The notes beneath the pieces are model-generated. The model saw only the letters and a program-made list of their open reading frames with translations, had not been told where the DNA came from and made no database searches. Both the position numbers and the translations under genes were made by a program. From the NCBI RefSeq assembly GCF_002913225.1, contig NZ_PPAW01000040.1:124001-188000 (forward strand): 64,000 nucleotides of DNA. Reading direction: 5' to 3'. Source of the stretch: Campylobacter concisus. Lineage in GTDB: Bacteria; Campylobacterota; Campylobacteria; Campylobacterales; Campylobacteraceae. Numbering within the stretch: position 1 is the stretch's first letter; each line of letters opens with the position of its first letter. This document shows, in pieces, positions 26,397 through 35,247 of this stretch.

Positions 26397-27461
26397 TTAC
26401 TCATTTGCCAGATCCTCAGCCACTTTTGCAGCGAGTTTTAGCTTGTCACTATCAAAGTGTGTGTAAATTCGTGAGGTATTTAGGCTTGCATGCCCAAGAG
26501 CTTCTTGCACTAGCACAAGGTCTTTTTGCTTTTTATAAAGCATAGTTGCAAATGTGTGGCGTAGCATGTGAGCGCCATTTTTCTCTTTTCTGATGCCAGC
26601 TTTAAATAAAATTTGCTCCACGATACGGCTAACATAAGCCTGTGTGAGCCTTGTGCCTTTTTTATTTATAAAAAGGTAGCCCTCTTTGTTGATGTAGTTT
26701 ATGGCGATTGCGTTTAGATGAGCTTCGATTAGGTGGCGCTTTATCATAACGATGCGGTATTTGTTACCTTTGCCACGAATTCTAATGATAAAAAGATCGC
26801 CATCTTCAGTGATATCTTTTCTCTTTAAATTTAGCGCCTCGCTCACACGAATTCCAGTAAAGATAATGACCTTGATGATGAGCTTGTTGCGGTTTGAGTT
26901 TTGCTTAAAGTCGCTTTCCTCGATCGCTTCAAGAAATTTCTTGACCTCCTCTTCGCCCATAAATTCAGGCAACTTTTGCCCTTTGTTGCCACTAACGCCG
27001 CCCCAGTTTTTTAAATTTATATCAAAAACATGAGCCTTGCCGTCCTCTTCGTTTTGTTTATCAAGAAATGCAAAGAAATTTATCACTGAAATTCTATAGT
27101 TTTTCTTGCTCGCATCACTTAGTCCGCCAGTTGTGCTAGCTAGTATTTCACTTAGTAGCTCTTCATCTATCTGCTTTAGGCTGCTAAGCTCATAAAATTT
27201 CATCGTCTCATATATCTTTTTAAGCGGGTTAAAGTAGGTATTTATGCCAGTTAGACCTGCATTTCTAGCACTTTTTACCAGCCCATCAAGCTGCTCTATG
27301 TTTTTTATCTCGCGGCTTAGGGAGAAATTTACACTTGCAAGCGCTTTTGGATCTCTTAGCTCCTTGTTTGAAAGCGAACTAAGTTTAAATTTGACATATC
27401 TTGTGAGCCAAAATATAAATGAGCTCTCAAAACTATCTTTGCAATCAAGTGGAAATTTCAT
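26397..27461 (-). CDS. xerH: Tyrosine recombinase XerH (chromosome dimer resolution)
   Basis: A 354-residue tyrosine recombinase with an N-terminal SAM-like DNA-binding domain and a C-terminal catalytic domain. Active-site residues are visible: Arg in FTGIRVSEALNL, HMLRHTFATML with His and Arg, the second His in LGHASLNTSRI and the nucleophile Tyr in IYTHF. Campylobacterota use a single Xer (XerH) acting at difH instead of XerC/XerD. It begins 2 bases after the ackA stop, so it is translated from the pta-ackA transcript. No difH sequence could be identified by eye in the decayed region downstream. Confidence 0.9.
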   Translation of the reverse strand: MKFPLDCKDSFESSFIFWLTRYVKFKLSSLSNKELRDPKALASVNFSLSREIKNIEQLDGLVKSARNAGLTGINTYFNPLKKIYETMKFYELSSLKQIDEELLSEILASTTGGLSDASKKNYRISVINFFAFLDKQNEEDGKAHVFDINLKNWGGVSGNKGQKLPEFMGEEEVKKFLEAIEESDFKQNSNRNKLIIKVIIFTGIRVSEALNLKRKDITEDGDLFIIRIRGKGNKYRIVMIKRHLIEAHLNAIAINYINKEGYLFINKKGTRLTQAYVSRIVEQILFKAGIRKEKNGAHMLRHTFATMLYKKQKDLVLVQEALGHASLNTSRIYTHFDSDKLKLAAKVAEDLANE

Positions 27462-27463
27462 GC

Positions 27464-28657
27464 TTAAAGCGTTCTCTCTTTTATCACTCTGGCTGTCTCT
27501 ATGGCGATCTCAAGCTCTTCGTTGGTTGGTATGATGAGCGTTTTTATCTTGGCGCCTTCTTCATCTATGCACCTCTCGCCTCGCATGTCTTTGAAATTTA
27601 GCTCGTGGTTGATGTGAATGCCAAGATGCTTTAGATCATCACAAATTTTTTGCCTTGTATTTGGCGCATTTTCGCCGATACCGCCAGTAAATATGAGCGC
27701 ATCAACACGCCCTAAAATGGCGTAGTATGAGCCGATATACTTTTTCACTCGGTAGCAAAACATCTCAAACGCAAGCTTTGCGCGCTCGTCGTTTTGCATC
27801 TTGGCTACGACCTCTCTCATGTCGCTTGAGCCACAAATTCCAAAAAGTCCGCTCTTTTTGTTTAAGAAGTTATCGATCTCGTTCCACTTTAAAACGCCGA
27901 TATTTAGCAGATAGATGACCACGGCTGGGTCCATATCGCCGCTTCTTGTGCCCATTATGAGCCCTTCAAGCGGACTAAGTCCCATCGAAGTGTCGATACT
28001 TTTGCCATTTTGCACCGCGCAAGCTGAGGCGCCGTTGCCTAAGTGAAGCGAGATAGCGTTAAATTTATCAAACTCTATGCCAAGCATTTTTGCCGCTTGC
28101 TTGCAGACATATCTGTGTGAAGTGCCGTGAAAGCCGTATTTTCTGATGTGGTGAGTCTTACAAACATCGTAGGGTAGGGCATAGCGGTAGGCGTACTCTG
28201 GCATGCTTTGATGAAACACAGTATCAAAAACGACCACGTGAGGCACGTTTTTGCTCTCTTTCATCGCGTTTTTGATGCCAGCAAGGTGCCCTGGGTTGTG
28301 AAGAGGGGCAAGAGGGCTTATCTCCTCGATCTTTTTGATGACGCTCTCATCAACGATCATCGAGCTAAAAAAGCTCTCGCCACCATGCACTATCCTGTGT
28401 CCGATGCCGTCAAGCTCGCTTAGATCGTGCAGCGTATGCGAGGTGGTAAAGAGTTCGTTCATCGCTTCAAGTCCGTCGTGGTGGTCTTTTATAAAGCGTT
28501 TTATCTCATAAACTTCGCCATTTGCCTTTAGCACCGCTCTTGAGCTAGAGCTGCCGATTTGTTCGACTAGACCGCTTGCTAGGCTTGTTTTTGTCTGCAT
28601 TTCAAAAAGTTGAAATTTTATCGAGCTGCTACCTGAGTTTAAAACTAAAATTCTCAT
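27464..28657 (-). CDS. ackA: Acetate kinase
   Basis: A cytoplasmic ASKHA-fold kinase (397 residues) interconverting acetate plus ATP and acetyl phosphate. Signatures are [12 protein letters not shown] at the N-terminus, [20 protein letters not shown] and TRSGDMDPA. It starts one base after pta and supplies, with Pta, substrate-level ATP from acetyl-CoA and the acetyl-phosphate pool. The pair lies divergent from flgH, as I recall in C. jejuni. Confidence 0.97.
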   Translation of the reverse strand: MRILVLNSGSSSIKFQLFEMQTKTSLASGLVEQIGSSSSRAVLKANGEVYEIKRFIKDHHDGLEAMNELFTTSHTLHDLSELDGIGHRIVHGGESFFSSMIVDESVIKKIEEISPLAPLHNPGHLAGIKNAMKESKNVPHVVVFDTVFHQSMPEYAYRYALPYDVCKTHHIRKYGFHGTSHRYVCKQAAKMLGIEFDKFNAISLHLGNGASACAVQNGKSIDTSMGLSPLEGLIMGTRSGDMDPAVVIYLLNIGVLKWNEIDNFLNKKSGLFGICGSSDMREVVAKMQNDERAKLAFEMFCYRVKKYIGSYYAILGRVDALIFTGGIGENAPNTRQKICDDLKHLGIHINHELNFKDMRGERCIDEEGAKIKTLIIPTNEELEIAIETARVIKERTL

Positions 28658-28658
28658 A

Positions 28659-30026
28659 TCACTCTCCTGCTTGTATCGCGCTTATTAAGATGGTATTTAC
28701 CACGTCTTCGACGAGGCAGCCGCGGCTTAGGTCATTTACTGGCTTTTTTAGCCCTTGAAGTATCGGACCCACTGCTAGGGCGTTTGCGCTTCGCTGAACT
28801 GCCTTGTAGCAGATGTTTCCGCAGTTTAAATTTGGAAATATAAAGACATTTGCCTGCCCAGCAACATCGGAATTTGGCATCTTTTTGCTAGCCACGCTTA
28901 GATCAACCGCCGCGTCAAACTGAATGGGTGCTGCGATCTTTAAATTTGCATCAAGCTCGCTCGCCTTTTTGGCAGCCTCTTTTACAAACTCCACATCAGC
29001 CCCGCTTCCGCTATCAGCTGTTGAGTAGCTTAGCATAGCGATCTTTGGGTTAAGCCCAAAGGCACTTGCCGTTTGAGCGCTACTTAGCGTGATGCTAGCT
29101 AGCTCATCGCTGCTTGGATTTGGCGTGACGGCGCAGTCTGCAAAGAGTAAAATTTCCTCTTCAAGCGCCATGAAAAATGCCCCGCTTACCACACTTACAT
29201 TTGGCTTTGTTTTTATGATCTGAAGGGCTGGGCGGATAGTATCAGCCGTGCTCATCGTAGCGCCACTTACCAAAGCATCTGCTATGCCTTCATGTATTAG
29301 CATCGTGGCAAAGTAAATTTTATCTTTTGCAAGCGCATTTGCCTTGGCTTCGTCCACGCCTTTGTGCTTTCTTAGCTCATAAATTTTCTTTGCAAATTCA
29401 TCTGTTAGCTCATTTTGTGCTGGGTTTAGCACTTTGGCTTTGCTTAAATTTAGCCCCAAAGTGGCTGCTTTTTTTGAAATTTCGCTCTCAAGTCCAAGCA
29501 AGATGATATTTGCTGCACCTTTTTCTAGCACGATGTGAGCTGCTTTTAAAATTCTCTCATCATCACTTTCAGGCAAAACGACGGTCTTGTTTGCCGTTTT
29601 GGCTCTTTTTAGAAGCAAACTTTGAAATTTAAATGGCGTGATGATCTCGGCTTTGTAGCTTAAAATTTCATCAAATTTATCAGCTATTAGAAGCTTTGAG
29701 TTTAAATTTAGTGCCCTTAGCTCGTTTGCGTTTTCATCAAAGACTGGAGCGTTTAAATTTCTAGCTAGCTTTAAATTTAGCTCGCTCTTGCCAAAGACGC
29801 TAAAGCCCTCACAGCCAACGACTATGACGAAGTCGCTTTTTGCCTTTAACTCTTCAAATTTATCTATAAATTTTAAAAAAAACTCCTTTTCATTTAAATT
29901 TATTAGATTTTTTTTGTCGTTTTCATCCGGAGTTATCTTAAAGATCTCAACTTTTTTGAATTTTGTAGCTATAATTTCCTGCAAATATGCTAGATTTTTG
30001 TCTGAAAAAATGTAACAACTTTTCAT
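28659..30026 (-). CDS. pta: Phosphate acetyltransferase
   Basis: Interconverts acetyl-CoA and acetyl phosphate. The C-terminal PTA_PTB catalytic domain (about residues 130-455) shows [39 protein letters not shown] and the terminal [13 protein letters not shown] motif. The protein is 455 residues, intermediate between the short 330-residue and the 700-residue types: an N-terminal domain of about 125 residues is present but the full DRTGG region of the E. coli enzyme is missing. Its upstream region overlaps the flgH sigma-54 promoter. Confidence 0.95.
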   Translation of the reverse strand: MKSCYIFSDKNLAYLQEIIATKFKKVEIFKITPDENDKKNLINLNEKEFFLKFIDKFEELKAKSDFVIVVGCEGFSVFGKSELNLKLARNLNAPVFDENANELRALNLNSKLLIADKFDEILSYKAEIITPFKFQSLLLKRAKTANKTVVLPESDDERILKAAHIVLEKGAANIILLGLESEISKKAATLGLNLSKAKVLNPAQNELTDEFAKKIYELRKHKGVDEAKANALAKDKIYFATMLIHEGIADALVSGATMSTADTIRPALQIIKTKPNVSVVSGAFFMALEEEILLFADCAVTPNPSSDELASITLSSAQTASAFGLNPKIAMLSYSTADSGSGADVEFVKEAAKKASELDANLKIAAPIQFDAAVDLSVASKKMPNSDVAGQANVFIFPNLNCGNICYKAVQRSANALAVGPILQGLKKPVNDLSRGCLVEDVVNTILISAIQAGE

Positions 30027-30038
30027 TTGTGACCTTTT

Positions 30039-30056
30039 TGGGAACTTAAATTGCTT
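30039..30056 (+). promoter_or_regulatory. Sigma-54 (RpoN) promoter for flgH
   Basis: TGGGAACTTAAATTGCTT carries the invariant GG (30041-30042) and GC (30053-30054) separated by exactly 10 bases, close to the consensus TGGCAC-N5-TTGCW. It lies 37 bases upstream of the flgH ATG. Rod, ring and hook genes of Campylobacter are controlled by RpoN with FlgSR, which fits flgH. Confidence 0.8.
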
Positions 30057-30092
30057 AATCTTAGCACAAAGATACTTATTTTAAGGCATTTT

Positions 30093-30800
30093 ATGAACTA
30101 TAAAAAGATTTGGCTCGTCACATTTGCGGGCATTTTTTATACAGGTTGCACCCCAAGTGCAGATCCTCACATCAATATGAAACCTCCAGTTTATGTCGAG
30201 CAACTCCCTTCAAAAGATAGTGGCAGCGGTCAAAGTAATGCTGGCAGCCTCTTTGGCAAGGGCGAAAATCCACTATTTTCAGATAGAAAGGCGATGAATG
30301 TAAATGACATCGTAACCATCGTCATCTCAGAAAATGCAAGTCAAATTTCAAGCGGCAGCAAAAGCACCAATAAAGATAGCACCATTTCGCTTGGCGGAGG
30401 CGTTTTCACAGCTGGAGCTGCACCGCTCTCAACCGTGGCTGATAATCTAAATAAATACGGCGACATCGGCTTTAAAGCAGGTGGCGGCAATAAATTTACA
30501 GGTAGTGGCACTAGCAATAGAAGCGAGAAATTTACCGCGACAATCTCAGCTAGGATCATCAAGATCTTAAACAACGGAAACTATTTCATCGAGGGCAGCC
30601 GCGAGCTACTCATAAACGGCGAAAAGCAGATCATGCAAGTAAGTGGCGTCATCAGACCTTACGACATCTCGCAAAACAACGAAATCGACTCAAAATACAT
30701 AGCTGATGCCAAAATTTTGTATAAAACTGAGGGCGAGCTAGACAAATCAACCAAAAAACCTTGGGGCACAAGGCTTATGGAGGCTATCTGGCCATTTTAA
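30093..30800 (+). CDS. flgH: Flagellar L-ring protein FlgH (lipoprotein)
   Basis: Builds the outer-membrane L ring of the flagellar basal body. The 235-residue protein has a lipoprotein signal with lipobox FYTGC, then the FlgH core: NPLFSDRKAMNVNDIVTIVI, GSGTSNRSEKFTATISARI, and NGNYFIEGSRELLINGEKQ. I start at the ATG at 30093 with TTAAGG before it, because an ATG 42 bases upstream lies inside the sigma-54 promoter. It is followed by a strong terminator, so it is monocistronic. Confidence 0.95.
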   Translation: MNYKKIWLVTFAGIFYTGCTPSADPHINMKPPVYVEQLPSKDSGSGQSNAGSLFGKGENPLFSDRKAMNVNDIVTIVISENASQISSGSKSTNKDSTISLGGGVFTAGAAPLSTVADNLNKYGDIGFKAGGGNKFTGSGTSNRSEKFTATISARIIKILNNGNYFIEGSRELLINGEKQIMQVSGVIRPYDISQNNEIDSKYIADAKILYKTEGELDKSTKKPWGTRLMEAIWPF

Positions 30801-30809
30801 TGCAAATTT

Positions 30810-30841
30810 AAAAGCCTAAATTTAACCCATTTAGGCTTTTT
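30810..30841 (+). terminator. Strong rho-independent terminator after flgH
   Basis: AAAAGCCTAAAT and ATTTAGGCTTTT form a perfect 12-bp stem with a 7-base loop, with a run of T at its 3' side, 10 bases after the flgH stop. Confidence 0.85.
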
Positions 30842-31141
30842 GTAATTTTTACCTTAAATTTCACTCTTCTTAAAAACACTAAATTATTTTTAAAATTATT
30901 AAAAATTTAATTGATATTTACTTTCAGAAAAATAGAATTTTCGCCATATCATTTCTCAAAATAGGATAAATTCTCACTAAATATTATTTTATAGCATATT
31001 TTAAAGATATTGATAAAAGCCATTTAAAATTTTATTATTAAAATTTGTTTAAATATAACTACTAATATTATAAAATAATTTTACTCTTTTTAAAACAAAG
31101 ATACTATACATATAAAACAAATTTCTAACGAAGGAGCTTAT
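30842..31141 (+). promoter_or_regulatory. AT-rich upstream region of the hydrogenase operon
   Basis: This 300-base stretch has no gene. It is very AT-rich and T-tract rich. Candidate -10 boxes are TACTAT at 31102 and TATAAA at 31111, and the ribosome site AAGGAG at 31131-31136 serves hydA. No clear nickel-regulator or FNR/NssR-type palindrome could be picked out by eye. Confidence 0.45.
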
Positions 31142-32287
31142 ATGAACAATGACTTGCGTCAAAAGATCAATAGACGCTTAAGCGAACTTAGTGCATTGCC
31201 TAAGATGAAAAATGACACTAGTATTGCGCAGCTTTTAAAAGATAAGGGCTTTACTAGGCGTGATTTTATGAAGTGGACTGGTGCGATGACAGCTTTTATG
31301 GCATTGCCAAGTGCGATGACGCCGATGGTTGCTCGCGCTGCTGAGCTAAGCGATAGGCTCCCAGTGATATGGCTTCACATGGCAGAATGCACTGGCTGTA
31401 GCGAGGGCTTGCTAAGAACTGACGCTCCAAGCATAGATAGCCTTATATTCGACTACATAAGCCTTGAATACCACGAAACTATCATGGCGGCTGCTGGCTG
31501 GCAAGCTGAAGAAAATTTAGAGCATGCGATAGAAAAATATAAGGGCAGATACATCCTACTAGTTGAGGGCGGCGTCCCAACAGGAGCTACTGAGCACTTT
31601 TTAACAGTTGGACCTCACGGCACAAGCGGCAAAACTCACGCTGTAAATGCCTCTGCTAATGCAGCTGCTATCTTTGCCATTGGCACCTGTTCTAGCTTTG
31701 GCGGTATCCAAGCAGCTAAGCCAAATCCAACAAATTCAGTCGGTCTTTCAAAGGTGACTGATAAGCCCGTCATAAACGTGCCAGGCTGTCCTCCAAGCGA
31801 GAAAAACATCGTTGGCAACGTACTTCACTACTTGCTATTTGGCACTTTGCCTGCACTTGATGTTTATAACAGACCAAAATGGGCTTATGGCTTAAGAATT
31901 CACGATCTTTGCGAGAGACGTGGTCACTTTGATGCAGGCGAATTTGTCCAAAGCTTTGGCGACGAGGGCGCAAAAAATGGCTACTGCTTATACAAAGTAG
32001 GCTGCAAAGGTCCATATACATTTAATAACTGCTCACGCGAGAGATTTAATCAGCACACATCATGGCCAGTTCAGGCAGGTCACGGCTGTATAGGTTGCTC
32101 GGAGCCAGACTTCTGGGATACTATGGGGCCGTTTGAAGAGCCTATGGCTGATAGACTATTTGACACTGTTTTAGGGCTTGGCGCTGATAATGTAAGCGAT
32201 AAAATAGGCATTGGTATTTTAGCTCTAGCTGGTATTGGTATAGCGGCTCACGCTGCACTAGCTTGTATGAGTAAAGATAAAGAATAA
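31142..32287 (+). CDS. hydA: [NiFe] hydrogenase small subunit HydA (Tat-exported)
   Basis: The Fe-S electron-transfer subunit of the membrane-bound uptake hydrogenase, exposed to the periplasm. Residues 38-44 (TRRDFMKW) are a twin-arginine signal that would carry the folded HydAB pair across the membrane. Cluster cysteines appear in AECTGCSEGLL, GTCSSFGG, NVPGCPPSE, then in the C-terminal half (HDLCERRGHF, CLYKVGCKGP, CSRERF and GCIGCSEPDFWD). A C-terminal hydrophobic helix (IGIGILALAGIGIAAHAAL) anchors it. It is the first gene of hydABCDE-hypF; 381 residues is typical. Confidence 0.96.
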   Translation: MNNDLRQKINRRLSELSALPKMKNDTSIAQLLKDKGFTRRDFMKWTGAMTAFMALPSAMTPMVARAAELSDRLPVIWLHMAECTGCSEGLLRTDAPSIDSLIFDYISLEYHETIMAAAGWQAEENLEHAIEKYKGRYILLVEGGVPTGATEHFLTVGPHGTSGKTHAVNASANAAAIFAIGTCSSFGGIQAAKPNPTNSVGLSKVTDKPVINVPGCPPSEKNIVGNVLHYLLFGTLPALDVYNRPKWAYGLRIHDLCERRGHFDAGEFVQSFGDEGAKNGYCLYKVGCKGPYTFNNCSRERFNQHTSWPVQAGHGCIGCSEPDFWDTMGPFEEPMADRLFDTVLGLGADNVSDKIGIGILALAGIGIAAHAALACMSKDKE

Positions 32288-32296
32288 GGCGAAAAA

Positions 32297-34015
32297 ATGA
32301 GTGAAAAAAGAATAGTAATAGACCCTATAACACGTATCGAAGGGCACTTAAGAATAGAAGTCGTAGTCGATGAAAACAACGTTGTAAAAGAGGCTTACTC
32401 TGGCTCAACTCTTTGGAGGGGCTTAGAGCAGATAGTAAAAAACAGAGACCCAAGAGATGCTGGCTTTTTCATGCAAAGAATTTGCGGCGTTTGCACATAT
32501 TCACACTACCGAGCAGGCATAGTCGCAGTTGAGGACGCCCTTGGCATCAAGCCTCCGCTAAATGCTGAGCTAACTAGAACGCTTATGAATGCAGCTTTAT
32601 ATCTTCACGATCATATCGTGCACTTTTATCAGCTTCACGGCATGGACTGGGCAGACGTCGTCTCTGCATTAAGTGCTGATGTACATAAGGCTAGCGAAGA
32701 GGCGTTTAAATATACAAACACGCCGTTTGCCACGGGAGCAGATAAACTAAAAGAGGTAAAAGAGAGAGTTGAAGCCTTTGTTAAAAAGGGCAACCTTGGA
32801 CCATTTGCCAACGCATACTGGGGACATAGCACATATAAATTTACTCCTGAGCAAAACTTAATCGTCCTCTCTCACTACCTTGAGTGCCTAAGAATTCAAA
32901 GAACAGCAGCTCAGATGATGGCTATCTTTGGTGCGAAAAACCCACACCCACAAAGTCTAACAGTTGGCGGCGTGACCTGTGTGATGGACCTTATGGATCC
33001 AGCTAGAATGGGCGAATATATGAGTAAATTTGCCGAGATAAAAGAATTTGTAGATAGAGCTTACTATCCAGATATTTTGATGGCTGCTAAGGCTTATGCA
33101 AACGAGCCAAGCGTTTTAAACGACGTTGGCGTATCAAATTTATTCTGCTATGATGAATTTTTAGTGGGCAAAAACGATCATCTATTTAAAGGTGGCATTA
33201 TCTTAAATGGTGATATTAGCAAGGTTTATGATATCGACGAAAATAAAATCACAGAAGAGGCGACAAGATCTTGGTATAAAAATGACAAAGCGCTTCACCC
33301 TTATGACGGCGAGACAGAGGCAAACTATACTGGTCTTGTTGATGGCGAGAGCATAGACGGCGAGGGCAAGCTAGCTCACAGCAAACTTTTTGACACAAAG
33401 GGTAAATATAGCTGGATCAAAGCGCCAAGATATGATGGCATGCCTATGCAAGTAGGACCGATCGCAAGCATCGTCATAAACTACGCTAAAGGCAACGAGA
33501 GAGTTAAAAAGATAGTTGATGAGTTCTTATCAAAGAGTGGCTTGCCACTAAGTGCAGTCTTTTCAACTCTAGGCAGAACCGCTGCTCGTATGCTTGAGGC
33601 AAAAGTGGTCGCAGAGCATATAATGGACGCATTTAATGCCTTGATCGAAAATTTAAAGACAGATCAAGAGACTTGCACAAAATATGTAATAGATAACAAA
33701 AAAGAATATAAAGGAAATTTTCAAGGCAACGCTCCAAGAGGCGCCCTTAGCCACTGGTGCCGCATAAAAGATGGCGTCATCTCAAACTGGCAAGCAGTCG
33801 TGCCAAGCACTTGGAACGCCTCTCCAAAAGACGCCAAAGGTCAAATGGGAAGCTACGAGGCGTGCTTAGTTGGTTTAAAGATCGCTGATCTTTCAAAACC
33901 ACTTGAGATAATACGAAAAATTCACTCTTACGACCCTTGCATCGCGTGTGCCGTGCATGTTATGGACACGAAGGGAAATGATTTGAGTACTTATAAGATA
34001 AATCCAAATTTGTAA
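32297..34015 (+). CDS. hydB: [NiFe] hydrogenase large subunit HydB
   Basis: Carries the NiFe(CN)2CO active site that oxidises H2. The two metal-binding motifs are RICGVC (residues 61-66, C63 and C66) and DPCIACAVH near the end (C548, C551). The 18 residues after H554 match the C-terminal extension removed by the maturation protease HydD once nickel is inserted. The Group 1 (membrane-bound, respiratory) type is indicated by its pairing with a Tat small subunit and a cytochrome b. Nine bases separate it from hydA. Confidence 0.97.
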   Translation: MSEKRIVIDPITRIEGHLRIEVVVDENNVVKEAYSGSTLWRGLEQIVKNRDPRDAGFFMQRICGVCTYSHYRAGIVAVEDALGIKPPLNAELTRTLMNAALYLHDHIVHFYQLHGMDWADVVSALSADVHKASEEAFKYTNTPFATGADKLKEVKERVEAFVKKGNLGPFANAYWGHSTYKFTPEQNLIVLSHYLECLRIQRTAAQMMAIFGAKNPHPQSLTVGGVTCVMDLMDPARMGEYMSKFAEIKEFVDRAYYPDILMAAKAYANEPSVLNDVGVSNLFCYDEFLVGKNDHLFKGGIILNGDISKVYDIDENKITEEATRSWYKNDKALHPYDGETEANYTGLVDGESIDGEGKLAHSKLFDTKGKYSWIKAPRYDGMPMQVGPIASIVINYAKGNERVKKIVDEFLSKSGLPLSAVFSTLGRTAARMLEAKVVAEHIMDAFNALIENLKTDQETCTKYVIDNKKEYKGNFQGNAPRGALSHWCRIKDGVISNWQAVVPSTWNASPKDAKGQMGSYEACLVGLKIADLSKPLEIIRKIHSYDPCIACAVHVMDTKGNDLSTYKINPNL

Positions 34016-34024
34016 GGAGAAAAG

Positions 34025-34705
34025 ATGTCACATAAAAATCCTGACAGGATCAGCGAATACGAATTCTCCATCGGCGTTAGGCTGACACACTGGATTAGAT
34101 TTATAGCTATCACGCTTTTGGTTGTGAGCGGCTACTACATCTCTTATGTTTTTATGAGTCCAGAGATCACGAGCGAGCCTACAAATTTCATGCAAGCAAA
34201 GTGGCGTTTGGCACACCAGGTCGCTGGCTTTGTGCTAATAGCGGTATTTATCTTTAAATTCTATCTATTTGTCTTTGACAAACACAGCAAAAAAGAGTGG
34301 ATGAGCGTGCTTGACTTTTTAAGTCCAAAAGTTTGGATAGCGCAGATAAAGTACTACATCTTTATGGGACCGCACCCGCATTTAAGGGGTGTTTATAACC
34401 CATTGCAGTTTGCCTCATACTTTTTCTTTTACGTCATCTTAGCGCTCATTTGCCTAACTGGTCTAGTGCTTTACGCTCACGTTTATCACAATGGACTTGG
34501 CGGAGCGATCTACGAGCCAGCGAGATACTTTGAAGAGCTTATGGGCGGACTAGCAAATGTTAGAACGATACATAGAATTTGCATGTGGATCATCATGATA
34601 TTTGTGCCAATTCACGTTTATATGGCGATATTTAACGCCGTTAAAGGCAAAAATGGAGCGATGGACGCCATTGTTAGTGGCTATAAATTTGTAAAAGAAC
34701 ACTGA
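34025..34705 (+). CDS. hydC: Hydrogenase cytochrome b subunit HydC
   Basis: A 226-residue di-haem cytochrome b with four hydrophobic helices that takes electrons from HydA and reduces menaquinone. Histidines placed to bind haem are visible in RLTHWIRF, LAHQVAGF, YAHVYHNG and RTIHRICMW with VPIHVYMA. It links H2 oxidation to the quinone pool shared with the fumarate reductase encoded further on. It follows hydB by 9 bases and its stop overlaps the hydD start. Confidence 0.95.
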   Translation: MSHKNPDRISEYEFSIGVRLTHWIRFIAITLLVVSGYYISYVFMSPEITSEPTNFMQAKWRLAHQVAGFVLIAVFIFKFYLFVFDKHSKKEWMSVLDFLSPKVWIAQIKYYIFMGPHPHLRGVYNPLQFASYFFFYVILALICLTGLVLYAHVYHNGLGGAIYEPARYFEELMGGLANVRTIHRICMWIIMIFVPIHVYMAIFNAVKGKNGAMDAIVSGYKFVKEH

Positions 34706-35247
34706 TGAGAGTGCTAGTTCTTGGCATCGGCAACGTTATGTTTGCTGATGAGGGCATAGGTGTTCATTTTGTAAATTTGATGGCTAAAAACTATAAATTT
34801 ACAAGCTCTAAAAACGAGCTCACTCTAATGGACGGGGGCACTTTAGCCCTCGCTCTAACTCACATTATAAGCGAATTTGACTATCTTATCGTCGTTGATT
34901 GCATTAGCGCAAATGGCGCAAGCGTGGGCGATGTTTATTTTTTCGACTTTCTAAACGTACCAAATTTTATCAGCTGGGACGGCTCGGCTCACGAGATAGA
35001 GATGCTTCAAACCCTTCATCTAATGGAGCTTGCAGGCGACAGACCGACAACTAAAATCTTAGGCATCGTGCCTAGCCGCATAGAATCATCAAATTTTAGC
35101 CTCTCAGATGAAGTGATAAAAGCTTCTAACATCCTAGAAAAAACGCTACTTGAACACTTAAAAGAGCTTGATTTTAAGTGCGAAAAGGTGGCAAATTTCA
35201 CCCTAAACGACACCCTCGATGACTACGCCAAAAAAGGTTTAAAATGA
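34705..35247 (+). CDS. hydD: Hydrogenase maturation protease HydD
   Basis: An endopeptidase of the HyaD/HybD (M52) family that trims the HydB C-terminus after nickel loading. It has the N-terminal LVLGIGNVMFADEGIGVH motif with the nickel-sensing glutamate (DEG), the aspartate in LMDGGTLAL and the histidine in SWDGSAHEIEMLQTL. Length 180 fits the family. It overlaps hydC by one base and hydE by four. Confidence 0.94.
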   Translation: MRVLVLGIGNVMFADEGIGVHFVNLMAKNYKFTSSKNELTLMDGGTLALALTHIISEFDYLIVVDCISANGASVGDVYFFDFLNVPNFISWDGSAHEIEMLQTLHLMELAGDRPTTKILGIVPSRIESSNFSLSDEVIKASNILEKTLLEHLKELDFKCEKVANFTLNDTLDDYAKKGLK

